A stretch of DNA of 64,000 nucleotides from Methylotenera_A aquatica (GCA_965601485.1 OZ271846.1:434001-498000), one strand, 5' to 3'. Shown: positions 37,845 to 45,590, counted from the stretch's first letter. Program-made: numbers and translations. The notes: generated by a model not told the origin, from the sequence alone.

Positions 37845-38483
37845 ATGCAAACCAAAGAGAATTGGGAGCAAGTCTATCAAACCAAAGCACCAGATACGGT
37901 GAGTTGGTTTCAGGTACATGCCGAACACTCATTGCAATTCATACACTCAACTGGTGTTAATCATGATGGGCCTATTATTGATGTGGGTGGAGGTGCTTCT
38001 ACACTCGTGGATGATTTGCTAAAAGAAGGTTATCACAGTCTTTCTGTGCTTGATATTTCAGGTGCGGCACTCAATGCCGCAAAGAAGAGGCTTGGTGTAT
38101 TAAAAGAAAAAATTCAGTGGATTGAAGCGGATGTGACACGAGTCAGCCTGCCTGAGGCGTATTATGATATTTGGCATGACAGAGCAGTATTTCATTTTTT
38201 AATTTTGGCTGAAGATCGATCTGCATATATTGAACTTGTTAAGCGCTCTGTTAAATCTGGTGGGCATGTGATTATCGCAACCTTTGCGGAAGATGGCCCA
38301 AGCAAATGCAGCGGCTTACCTATTGTGCGATATACGGCGAATGAACTACAAACAGAATTGGGCGCTTCATTTATCTTAACCAGGTATGAGAAAAAGGCGC
38401 ATTACACGCCGCTTGGCAACGTTCAACAGTTTCTATATTGCTGCTTTACAAATGTTGGCGGACTTATAGACGCTGAGCTCTGA
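37845..38483 (+). CDS. Class I SAM-dependent methyltransferase
   Basis: 212 aa. Motif I IIDVGGGASTLVDDLL near residues 46-61, acidic LDISGAALNAA near 72-82, and motif IV region YDIWHDRAVFHFL near 108-120. The N-terminus WEQVYQTKAPDTVSWFQ is the usual start of TehB/thiopurine-like methyltransferases found in metal and metalloid clusters. Last cargo gene before the attachment repeat; substrate unknown. Confidence 0.85.
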   Translation: MQTKENWEQVYQTKAPDTVSWFQVHAEHSLQFIHSTGVNHDGPIIDVGGGASTLVDDLLKEGYHSLSVLDISGAALNAAKKRLGVLKEKIQWIEADVTRVSLPEAYYDIWHDRAVFHFLILAEDRSAYIELVKRSVKSGGHVIIATFAEDGPSKCSGLPIVRYTANELQTELGASFILTRYEKKAHYTPLGNVQQFLYCCFTNVGGLIDAEL

Positions 38484-38716
38484 AAATGAACAGATTTTTT
38501 AAATTTTTATGTAAATATATTCTGTGGTGTGCGCTTCATGAAATCTACTAATAATTTGCCATTGCACAAAGCTAGCTAAATTGAATTTTGGAATTTTTTT
38601 GTTCCGCAATAATAGAAATAACCACGTGCTTACTGGGTGTAAATTGTTTTAAGTATGAGGTTTTGCGGAACCAAAATGACCTTTTAAGCCAATTAAATGC
38701 TGGATATCTGGTATGG
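38484..38716. other. ICE right-end non-coding region with inverted repeat
   Basis: 233 nt without a credible gene; small reading frames crossing it run into the attachment repeat and are rejected. A 9-bp inverted repeat GTTCCGCAA (38601-38609) / TTGCGGAAC (38663-38671), extended by flanking T/A, lies 46 nt before the tRNA repeat and may be an integrase or excisionase arm site (inference). Confidence 0.4.
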
Positions 38717-38766
38717 ACTTTTAATCCGTTTGTCGTGGGTTCGATCCCCGCACGCCCTACCAAATT
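38717..38766 (+). repeat. attR-like site: 3' half of tRNA-Lys(UUU), copy A
   Basis: 50 nt identical to 45541-45590. It reads as the anticodon loop (CTTTTAA, anticodon TTT), variable region, T-arm (GGGTTCGATCCCC) and acceptor 3' strand with CCA of a tRNA-Lys. The 5' half is absent, so no functional tRNA is made here. GGA before the repeat completes the anticodon stem. It is an integrase attachment core left by insertion into tRNA-Lys and marks the right end of the ICE. Confidence 0.85.
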
Positions 38767-38780
38767 TGGTAGTAGAAACA

Positions 38781-38811
38781 AAAGGTTACGTTTAATCGTA
38801 GCCTTTTTTTT
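38781..38811 (+). terminator. tRNA-Lys terminator carried with attachment copy A
   Basis: AAAGGTTACG / CGTAGCCTTT stem of 10 bp with one G-U pair and a 6-nt loop, followed by a T-run. It is the rho-independent terminator of the tRNA gene, copied with the repeat, so the duplicated segment extends well beyond the 50-nt perfect core. Confidence 0.8.
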
Positions 38812-38924
38812 CGTCTATACTTTCAATACATACCTGATGTGTGCTTTTAATTCAAAAGGTCTAGGATCAAAAAAGTCGGGAATGCCGACATTTTTCTCAA
38901 ATAGAACATCAAAAGATTTTAAGG

Positions 38925-40040
38925 TTATATTTTAAAAAGTCTTTGTTTAATTTCCTCGCAGGTACCATCGTAACCTGGGAAAAGCGAGCCGGGAGTAATT
39001 CCCATGTGTTGTAATTCTGATATTACTTTGTCTCTCTCCTTTATTGGTAAATCAATAGCTGTTAGGTAAGTTTTTCCATTTTCCTCAAGTTTTTTAATGT
39101 AAGTTTCAATATCATCAATATTTGTCACTGAAGATATTGCTTGTTGGGGAATTATTCGTTCATTTTCGATAGCAATAAACTCGCTTATAGAAAAATGTAA
39201 ATTTGACGTGAGCAGCTGGTTAATCTGAATGAAGTCTTTTCGCCAATTCAGCTGATCTAAAATATGAATTCTTACGCAATCATTTTTATTAGCTTTCTTG
39301 GCGTCAGCGCTTGAAATGCCTCTGTATGCAAAATAGGCCGCTACATAAGGAGAATAAGTCCAATCGAGCAGTGGTGTGGGATATCCGTGATGTTGAACAA
39401 AATTAAAGAATGCACCATTCTCATCTGGTATTTGAAGATTAAATATGTGCTTAGTTCTTGCACTTAGATGCTTGTGTAATGTAGATATGTCGTCATTTAT
39501 AAATTTAACTAAATCTGTTCTACCATGGCGATGAAATGACGTTCTCAGTCTCCAAGGTTTGTTTTGTCCTCTGAAAATATATTGCCTGCCTTCAATTTCT
39601 GATGCATATTTTTTGTAATGAGACCATGATTTCTTAAGCGGCACCAATTCAGATGGTTGATTAGAGAGAGACTTATGGATTGTTGCATTTCCATAAGTCT
39701 CTATGTTTGTTTTCCATGAGATTTTTAATTCTTTTGTGCCCCACTTGATTTTTACCTTTGCGGTAATGGGGAAAATAGTATTTGGCAGAAAATGCTTTTG
39801 AACATTTTCCCAATTATCTGCCATGCCGTTTATGGGATTTATTGGGAATACATTAACTTCAAATTCAATTGTTCGTTTTTTTTTTGTTGGGGTTTCAAAA
39901 GCAATAACACTTCCTGGAAAATTTAAATTGTTGTCATTGATATAGGCAACACCCCTGAAAAAATCAGTCGTCTCGTCTACATTTATTATAATGTTTCCAA
40001 AATTTGACCCCTCGTAGGTGCCAACCCATTGACCTTTCAT
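38925..40040 (-). CDS. FRG-domain protein
   Basis: 371 aa. The C-terminal half (about residues 145-330) has the FRG domain: YIFRGQNKPWRLRTSFHR, FFNFVQHHGYPTPLLDWTYSPYVAAYFAY. FRG proteins are common in defence islands, where an FRG domain is proposed as an enzymatic effector; its reaction is unproven. The N-terminal 130 residues (WVGTYEGSNFGNIIINVDE...) look like a beta-rich domain of unknown function. GAGGA sits 4 nt before the ATG. First gene inside the 6.8-kb island. Confidence 0.85.
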   Translation of the reverse strand: MKGQWVGTYEGSNFGNIIINVDETTDFFRGVAYINDNNLNFPGSVIAFETPTKKKRTIEFEVNVFPINPINGMADNWENVQKHFLPNTIFPITAKVKIKWGTKELKISWKTNIETYGNATIHKSLSNQPSELVPLKKSWSHYKKYASEIEGRQYIFRGQNKPWRLRTSFHRHGRTDLVKFINDDISTLHKHLSARTKHIFNLQIPDENGAFFNFVQHHGYPTPLLDWTYSPYVAAYFAYRGISSADAKKANKNDCVRIHILDQLNWRKDFIQINQLLTSNLHFSISEFIAIENERIIPQQAISSVTNIDDIETYIKKLEENGKTYLTAIDLPIKERDKVISELQHMGITPGSLFPGYDGTCEEIKQRLFKI

Positions 40041-40510
40041 AATATCCTCTTTTCTTAAGCTGATTTCTTCTATTAGTTTGATTATAAAAAATATCGGTTG
40101 ATAGTACTCGATGTTTTGGAAACTTGTTACTTGTCCATTCCTTCAAAAGACCATAAATTAGCCTTATATGGGCACACATAAAGTTAATGTCACTTCGCCG
40201 AGATGGACAACCGAAATCTGCCCCAGATAGTCATTTTGGTTAAATTGATCCACTCAAAACACCTCAAAAAACCCAGAAAAATTCTACTTTCAGTTTTAAA
40301 GAGATAAATATTTTTGTGAGTTGCTTTGGTCGCTGTATGAGTTAGTCACTAAAGAAGTCGCTGAATAAGAAAAACGAGTTGAGTGAGTTAGTTGCAACTG
40401 AGTGCAAATGGATAACTCTCTAGCAACTCACGCAACAGCAACTTCTTTTTGGCCTTCTGCGACTTCTCCTGTAACCAAGCAACCAGCAACTTAAAACAAG
40501 GAGAATAGAT
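40041..40510. repeat. Intergenic region with many GTTGC/GCAAC repeats
   Basis: 470 nt upstream of the 151-aa gene. Between about 40318 and 40495, short GAGTTGC/GTTGC boxes occur in the left half and the complementary GCAAC(T) boxes in the right half, giving several nested inverted repeats, for example AGAAGTCGC (40355 area) with GCGACTTCT (40460 area) and GTTGCTTTGGT with ACCAAGCAAC. It could fold into a long imperfect hairpin, or be a decayed gene or repeat array. No coding function seen. Confidence 0.5.
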
Positions 40511-40966
40511 ATGAGTAGTAGAGAAATCGTAGTACGTGCATTTACAAATGAGAAGTTCGGCCATCCCTATGGAAAAAGCCTTTTCCATTTCGCCATCTAT
40601 AACTGCACCGTTGAAGTGAATAAGCCATATGCCAAATATGTCGTGGATTTATATGAATACGCCAGATGGGACAAATCAGCAGCTACACCAGAACAGCTTA
40701 AGTGGTCAAAAGAGCTGTATGAAGCCAAGATGCAAGATGAGCCAGAAGTCTTGGCCTCTTGGATCAAGCATTACAACCCTATGACCAAACAGAAGCAAGC
40801 TGTCGATGGCATTTGCATATACTCTGGCATCAAACAGCAACTGTTAATCTTAATCAATGACCCAGAACATGGGGTAGTGGAGGAGTGGACGTTGCCAACT
40901 AAGATCTGCACCAAGCAGGGCGATAACAAACCCATCTTTATCGCCACTAACTTCGACCTAATTTAA
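40511..40966 (+). CDS. Unknown 151-aa protein
   Basis: Not recognised. Soluble, with aromatic and acidic residues (YAKYVVDLYEYARWDKSAAT) and no signal peptide or membrane segment. Good ribosome site AAGGAG 7 nt before the ATG and a complete frame, so it is probably real. It sits between the GTTGC-repeat region and a 15-bp palindrome, in an island of defence and toxin-antitoxin genes; no function is claimed. Confidence 0.65.
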   Translation: MSSREIVVRAFTNEKFGHPYGKSLFHFAIYNCTVEVNKPYAKYVVDLYEYARWDKSAATPEQLKWSKELYEAKMQDEPEVLASWIKHYNPMTKQKQAVDGICIYSGIKQQLLILINDPEHGVVEEWTLPTKICTKQGDNKPIFIATNFDLI

Positions 40967-40986
40967 CGCACTAGCCTAGTTTGATG

Positions 40987-41018
40987 ACGAAAGCTGCTAC
41001 ACATGTAGCAGCTTTCGT
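40987..41018. terminator. 15-bp perfect palindrome after the 151-aa gene
   Basis: ACGAAAGCTGCTACA / TGTAGCAGCTTTCGT separated by 2 nt, 20 nt after the stop of the upstream gene. Very stable as RNA, but there is no T-run on either side. It lies between convergent transcription units (151-aa gene + and abiE operon -), so a bidirectional terminator is the simplest reading. Confidence 0.6.
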
Positions 41019-41074
41019 AGGATCAGCTGTTTAAGCATGCCTAGTGTTGGCGATAGAATCCTTCTTAATTACAC

Positions 41075-41116
41075 TTGTCGTGAATCCCGACAATTCAGAA
41101 TTGTCTGGAATCCCGA
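41075..41116. repeat. Direct repeats flanking a palindrome
   Basis: Two 16-nt direct repeats, TTGTCGTGAATCCCGA (41075-41090) and TTGTCTGGAATCCCGA (41101-41116), differing at two positions and 26 nt apart. They overlap an inverted repeat GACAATTC-A-GAATTGTC (41089-41105). This resembles an operator or recombination site but lies downstream of the leftward abiE operon. Confidence 0.5.
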
Positions 41117-41150
41117 TTTTTTAGAAACAGACTGTCAAAAGAATTGACGC

Positions 41151-41345
41151 TCAAGCTGCGGCAGAAACTAGAGCAGCTTTTTGTTTAGGGCGTGGTAGCT
41201 TTACTGAATGCGCTTCGATACCAACATTTAAACGTGTACGTACCGCACCAAAAATAGCCGCTTCGTCTAATAACGCTTGAGCGAATTGCGCATCGCGATT
41301 AACTCGCTCTGCGATGGTATCTTTAAAATCTCTTGTAAGTGCCAT
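41151..41345 (-). CDS. Short antitoxin-like protein, third gene of the abiE operon
   Basis: 64 aa. The N-terminus MALTRDFKDTIAERVNRDAQ matches the start of helix-turn-helix antitoxins of addiction modules (MALTRDFKxTxxARVxRDxxF), but the helix-turn-helix body is missing and the C-terminus is a basic Lys/Arg/Ala tail. It may be a truncated relic or a distinct small protein. Its ATG lies 1 nt after the abiEii stop, so it is translated with it. Confidence 0.5.
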   Translation of the reverse strand: MALTRDFKDTIAERVNRDAQFAQALLDEAAIFGAVRTRLNVGIEAHSVKLPRPKQKAALVSAAA

Positions 41346-41346
41346 T

Positions 41347-42300
41347 TTAATTAATCAAAAGAGTTGATGCGACCACTTTGAAGTTAGCAAATGCATCTTC
41401 AAAGCTTGGTTTCACATCCCCAAAGATCAAAGGTAATAATTTATCTTCATAATCTTTAGCTAAGGATGTATTTTTTTCAGCTTCAGCTAAAGTTTTCAAT
41501 AAGATTGCAGTTGGGTTAACACCAAAATCTTCTTGCTGACTGCCGTAAGTTTCAGCGTCATTTTGCATAATATCTGGAAAACATATTTTGCTTTTCTCAA
41601 CAATAGTGGGGTCTGCGGATGTGATGCAATAAACATCATAGATGTGCCTTACTAATGCACCGTCCCAGTCTTCACCTAGGCTGTTGACTCTGTCTAAACG
41701 CCGCAGAAATGAAATAACCTTTTCAGCCAATGTTTCTTCAATTGCTTGGCAGTGAGCGATAAGTTCTTTATCGTCAGCTTTAATGAGCCTGTTGATTAAA
41801 TAGCCAACCGCTTTATCTTCAGTTGGGCATGTAATTTGGCAGGTCTTCACTTCAATTTTTAAATGAGGTCTTAAACTTAATGTGCCCTCGTATTCACTAT
41901 AGTATGACCATTCCATTGAGAATAGTTGGTTGAGATTACTGGCTTCAGCCATTTCTAGATTTTCATGGAAGCCAGCTTGAACTAATGCGGTTCTGATCTT
42001 CTCTTTGTACTGACTTAAGTAGGTTTTTCTGGCAGATGTTGCCATTTCAGACAGTGGAGCAATATCAATCTTTAAATCGATATCTTCTGACATTCTTTCT
42101 ATGACACCAAATGCTTTTGATAGGCTCGTTCCACCGCAGAATACGAGATTAACGTTCGGATCTTGGATTTGCGTGATTGCTGATAGCGCATCAGTGACAT
42201 GAATATCTTTTTCTAAAATGGATGCATTTAATCCGCCAATATCATATTCAGCGACGATAGCATCAATAATATTAAGCTGCGTTGCGCTTATCTTTTTCAT
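41347..42300 (-). CDS. abiEii: AbiEii-type nucleotidyltransferase toxin
   Basis: 317 aa. Nucleotidyltransferase motif FCGGTSLSKAFGVIERMSED followed by IDLK (about residues 53-77), the diagnostic GGT-Sx10-RxSEDID pattern of AbiEii/AbiGii toxins, which modify tRNA or stall growth during phage infection. It overlaps the upstream antitoxin gene by 29 nt, giving strong coupling. Key residues are present, so it is probably active and kept in check by AbiEi. Confidence 0.9.
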   Translation of the reverse strand: MKKISATQLNIIDAIVAEYDIGGLNASILEKDIHVTDALSAITQIQDPNVNLVFCGGTSLSKAFGVIERMSEDIDLKIDIAPLSEMATSARKTYLSQYKEKIRTALVQAGFHENLEMAEASNLNQLFSMEWSYYSEYEGTLSLRPHLKIEVKTCQITCPTEDKAVGYLINRLIKADDKELIAHCQAIEETLAEKVISFLRRLDRVNSLGEDWDGALVRHIYDVYCITSADPTIVEKSKICFPDIMQNDAETYGSQQEDFGVNPTAILLKTLAEAEKNTSLAKDYEDKLLPLIFGDVKPSFEDAFANFKVVASTLLIN

Positions 42301-42688
42301 AAATCACTTTCTGATTGCCAAATCCAATTTGGCGGGTCACTCTGCTATTGCCAACGCTAATCACAAGGCCAGCTGGAATTTGCGTTGTTGAACCACTGTT
42401 GTAAGCAATAGCTGACTTGCTTGCACGCACTTGCACCCCCATTTTTTTAAGCGCTTGGGGTGCTAGCACTTCAACAGGCCTTAATGGAATTGGCTTTCCA
42501 CTAAGTGCGCTTGTTTTGCCTTTTGCATAAACGCCTCTGCCTAGCTTCACTAAAACACCTTCTTGGGTAAGCGATTTTAACCCTTTTGCTACACAGGCTT
42601 TGCTGGCATAACGATCAAACTCCTGACGTAAAAACACATCGTCTTTCAGTTTTGCTAGTGCTAGCTTTAGTCTTTGTTCAATTTTCAT
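42272..42688 (-). CDS. abiEi: AbiEi-like antitoxin (DUF6088 type)
   Basis: 138 aa. Winged-helix N-terminus (QEFDRYASKACVAKGLKSLT, GVLVKLGRGVYAK) and C-terminal part as in DUF6088/AbiEi type IV antitoxins, which repress their own promoter and counter AbiEii indirectly. First gene of the leftward operon; a 20-bp palindrome lies 47 nt upstream of its ATG, the expected site for autorepression. Confidence 0.85.
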   Translation of the reverse strand: MKIEQRLKLALAKLKDDVFLRQEFDRYASKACVAKGLKSLTQEGVLVKLGRGVYAKGKTSALSGKPIPLRPVEVLAPQALKKMGVQVRASKSAIAYNSGSTTQIPAGLVISVGNSRVTRQIGFGNQKVIYEKDKRNAA

Positions 42689-42734
42689 GTAAATTAGTCT
42701 TTTCTTCTTAAGATTTTTTATTATATAAAATATT

Positions 42735-42754
42735 GTTTATTATTAATAATAAAC
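42735..42754. promoter_or_regulatory. Operator-like palindrome upstream of abiEi
   Basis: Perfect 20-bp palindrome with arms GTTTATTAT / ATAATAAAC around TA, inside an AT-rich promoter region 47 nt upstream of the abiEi ATG. AbiEi proteins are known to bind inverted repeats in their own promoter, so this is a natural autoregulatory operator candidate. Confidence 0.6.
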
Positions 42755-42922
42755 TACAAATTTAAATTAATTAGTATCAAATAAAATCTATTTTACATGA
42801 ATGGCAGTTCTAGAACAATCAACTGTGTTTTTGGCTTAAACTAATGGTGGTAGGGTGTATTGGCACCAGGCAGTTGCAAAAGTCGCAGTACGGGCATCAA
42901 CCTCTACAAGCGCGACTAAAAT

Positions 42923-43171
42923 TACGCTAAGGCTGGAGTAAGCTTGGGTGACTTAATCCCAAGAACTAGAGCGCAGTTTGATATGTTTGCGTCAGGGCAA
43001 TCAACCAGTCGACGTACAAGTCTCATGAGCACCATCGACCAAATAAACAGTAAGATGGGGCGTGAGTCGATTAGGTTAGCCAGTGAAGGTTTTGCTAGAC
43101 CGTGGAAAATGAAGCAGGGTAATAAGAGCCCCAATTACACGACTAGCTGGGATGGGTTGGTTGGAGTGTAG
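42923..43171 (+). pseudogene. umuC: umuC 3' fragment
   Basis: Translates as the C-terminal 80-odd residues of the DNA polymerase V subunit UmuC: YAKAGVSLGDLIPR, LMSTIDQINSKMGRESIRLA, WKMKQGNKSPNYTTSWDGL. An in-frame TAA at 42917 closes the frame and no UmuC sequence is recognised further upstream, so the catalytic domains are missing. A relic, probably from an earlier element carrying umuDC. Confidence 0.85.
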
Positions 43172-43263
43172 TTTGATAAGTAAAAATAGCTTTATTGTTG
43201 GAATTAAATCGTGATTAAATGATCAAACATGACGTCATATAAGTGCATAACCCATATACTAAA

Positions 43264-44079
43264 ATGGCTACTTTAAAAATTAAATTCAAATTAAACCCTG
43301 GGCGTGAAGGAATTCCGCTAGGGAAGCTTAGTAAGCAGACAGAGAATATAGAGTTATTTTTGCGCTCACTAATTGCTGATTTCGGATTTAGTGATTCTGC
43401 AGGCTTGTGGTTAGCTTCAAATTTTAAAAATGGCTCAGTTATATCTACCGCGGAGTATCCATTGATAGTTGGTAGTGATGTTGTTTTTGAGTTTAATAAT
43501 GGGCTATATGACCTTATTAACTTGAGCATTCAGAAAACTGCTGATTTGCCTCATCAACTTTCTTACAAAACTATAGAACGCTTCTCAAAACTTCGAGAGC
43601 AACTTGATGCTGACGAAAAAATTGGTATAGGTATATTTGATGCAGAAACATCAAAAGTTGATTGGAACTACGTCAACCGTAAAGATCTTGAGGAGATGGC
43701 TCAGGCAATTGATACGGAGTTAACATATTCTGGTTCTATTATGGGATATACCTATGAGTGGAATAAGGGTGCTGTGCCACCATATATCTACATAAGGGAG
43801 CTAGTTACAGACGATTTGGTGAAGTGCATTTATAAGGATGACGATTACGATAACGTTTCAAAGTTGTTTCAAAAAAGAGATTCGTTGGTAACTGTTACTG
43901 GGATAATAAAACTTAATAGAATAACTGAGAAACATGAATTAACTATGGCGAATCAATTTGAGACTGCGCCCGATTTCTCAGATAATGATTATCAAAAGTT
44001 CTTTGGGTGTGATCCTAGTATAACTGGAGATTTAACTGCTGCTGAGTTTATTGCGAAACGGCGTCAAGATGACAATTGA
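43264..44079 (+). CDS. Unknown 271-aa protein paired with a PIN-domain gene
   Basis: Not recognised. Soluble mixed alpha/beta protein; no membrane segment. The ATG at 43264 is preferred to an in-frame GTG at 43243; neither has a strong ribosome site. It overlaps the PIN gene by 11 nt, so the two are coupled. By place it could be the antitoxin or regulator of the PIN toxin, but it is much larger than usual PIN antitoxins. Confidence 0.65.
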   Translation: MATLKIKFKLNPGREGIPLGKLSKQTENIELFLRSLIADFGFSDSAGLWLASNFKNGSVISTAEYPLIVGSDVVFEFNNGLYDLINLSIQKTADLPHQLSYKTIERFSKLREQLDADEKIGIGIFDAETSKVDWNYVNRKDLEEMAQAIDTELTYSGSIMGYTYEWNKGAVPPYIYIRELVTDDLVKCIYKDDDYDNVSKLFQKRDSLVTVTGIIKLNRITEKHELTMANQFETAPDFSDNDYQKFFGCDPSITGDLTAAEFIAKRRQDDN

Positions 44080-44608
44080 TATTCGTGTTTATTTTGATAG
44101 TTGTTGTTTTATCGATTTGGCAAAAACATCCCTTAACTTACACACTGAGTCAGGCAGAACAGATCATATTTTTTACTGTAAAAAATTATTAGATGCGGCA
44201 AGAAAAAAGGAGCTAGTTGTCCTGACCTCAATTTTAACTCTCTCTGAGTGCACGCATGTTAAAGACAAGTCAAAATTTAAAACAGAGCAGGCTATAAGAA
44301 CAGATGAGGTAAAAAGATTGTTTCATGGAATGGTTATGTCTGGGAGATCTGGTGTTTTACCAGTGCAACCAACTCCACTGGTTGTTGAAAAAGCACGAGA
44401 CCTAGTGTGGACACATGGAACATCACTTAAGGCTATGGACGCTATTCACGTTGCAACAGCAATAGTTAATAAGTGCAATTATTTTTTAACCACTGATAAT
44501 TTAGGCAAAGAGAATATTGAAATTATTAATGGATTAGGACTTTCAGTGTGTTCAGCAGGTCAAATTAGTCACTTACTACCAGATCACTATAAACAAATGG
44601 ATCTTTAG
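44069..44608 (+). CDS. PIN-domain ribonuclease (toxin-like)
   Basis: 179 aa. Acidic PIN residues are visible: YFDSCCFIDL near residues 7-16, SECTHV near 64-69, KAMDAIHVATA near 122-132 and TTDN near 144-147. PIN proteins are Mg-dependent RNases, usually the toxin of VapBC-type pairs. ATG at 44069 is preferred to an upstream TTG. Coupled to the unknown 271-aa gene. Confidence 0.85.
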   Translation: MTIDIRVYFDSCCFIDLAKTSLNLHTESGRTDHIFYCKKLLDAARKKELVVLTSILTLSECTHVKDKSKFKTEQAIRTDEVKRLFHGMVMSGRSGVLPVQPTPLVVEKARDLVWTHGTSLKAMDAIHVATAIVNKCNYFLTTDNLGKENIEIINGLGLSVCSAGQISHLLPDHYKQMDL

Positions 44609-44622
44609 TCAGTTTTTAACGG

Positions 44623-45369
44623 CTAAAATACGGATGAGCCTAGTTGGTAAAGTGAATAAATTACACTTACAAACCCTAAAAATTTTATTTCAGGCTTTTC
44701 GAGAAACTCACTAACTCTGTTTCCAATATTTGTACGTGTTGTTTTTATTTTTTTCTTAATGAGCTTGTAATAGATGCTTTGAAACCAATAAACTTTACAC
44801 ATTGTTGATTTGTGAAGTTTTACATACTCCTTTTGCTTAAACGCTTCCACTTCCTCGGTGCCTGATAGCAAGTCTCGATGAACACCCCCGTTCAATTTCA
44901 TTAAATTCAACATTCTTGGATTTTCTACACAATTTTGACCATAGATACCTAGAATTAGACTTGAGAGATTAAATCTTTTAGAGTCTGGAATTTTAGGAGC
45001 ATCTTGCCCAGTTAAAACCTTATGTCTGTGTTCAATAGCTTCAAACCCAAAATTAATATTAGACATGTTCCAGTGAAGCCATAAAGAGTCTTGGTGAGAG
45101 CGAACAAAATCATAAAAATTTATAAGCATTTCCTTTTCTAGCTCATCATACTTAGTTGCAATTGAGTTTTTTGGAACATTTTTAATCTCCGCAACTAAAT
45201 GAATCGAAAAGCTATGCATACTTGAGCTCGCTAAATGAAGGACAGCAATAGATGTTATTCGGGGTGATAATCCTTCATTGTTGTCCCCAAGGCTTTGACA
45301 CGAGTAGTGTATGGAAAACAAATTACTTTCATTGAGTTTGAGATGCTCTAGAACTTCTTTTGTTTTCAT
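44623..45369 (-). CDS. Unknown protein with C-terminal membrane segment, defence-island type
   Basis: 248 aa. Not assigned. Conserved-looking block: ELEKEMLINFYDFVRSHQDS, LWLHWNMSNINFGFEAIEHR, FNLSSLILGIYG, PRMLNLMKLN, KLHKSTMCKVYWF; a hydrophobic C-terminal stretch (about 228-246). The LHWNM...GFEAIEHR block faintly recalls DEDD exonucleases but lacks their acidic residues. Located between PIN toxin and the second attachment site. Confidence 0.6.
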   Translation of the reverse strand: MKTKEVLEHLKLNESNLFSIHYSCQSLGDNNEGLSPRITSIAVLHLASSSMHSFSIHLVAEIKNVPKNSIATKYDELEKEMLINFYDFVRSHQDSLWLHWNMSNINFGFEAIEHRHKVLTGQDAPKIPDSKRFNLSSLILGIYGQNCVENPRMLNLMKLNGGVHRDLLSGTEEVEAFKQKEYVKLHKSTMCKVYWFQSIYYKLIKKKIKTTRTNIGNRVSEFLEKPEIKFLGFVSVIYSLYQLGSSVF

Positions 45370-45540
45370 GGTTGGATTAGCCCAAAAAATATTTTGGCTA
45401 GTTTACATCAACTGATTTATAAGCTTTTAGTTTTTAAAATCCATCGCTAGTAGCGTAAAAACTTTTGACACTTTTTAGCACGGTTCAATCAATACCATTT
45501 TTTGACTCAAGGGTAGTGCGCTCTAGAACAGAGCCTCGAC

Positions 45541-45590
45541 ACTTTTAATCCGTTTGTCGTGGGTTCGATCCCCGCACGCCCTACCAAATT
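45541..45590 (+). repeat. attachment site: 3' half of tRNA-Lys(UUU), copy B
   Basis: Identical over 50 nt to 38717-38766 and similar for about 45 nt more through the terminator. The 5' tRNA half is again missing. With copy A it bounds a 6.8-kb island; followed by an integrase remnant, it also marks the left end of a further, decayed element. Confidence 0.85.

Noticed and set aside
38717..38766. Functional tRNA-Lys
   Set aside because: Only the 3' half from the anticodon loop onward is present; upstream bases do not form the acceptor, D-arm or 5' anticodon-stem beyond GGA. The same holds for 45541-45590.
38588..38935. 115-codon + strand reading frame crossing the attachment site
   Set aside because: It reads through the tRNA fragment and terminator and has no protein-family pattern.
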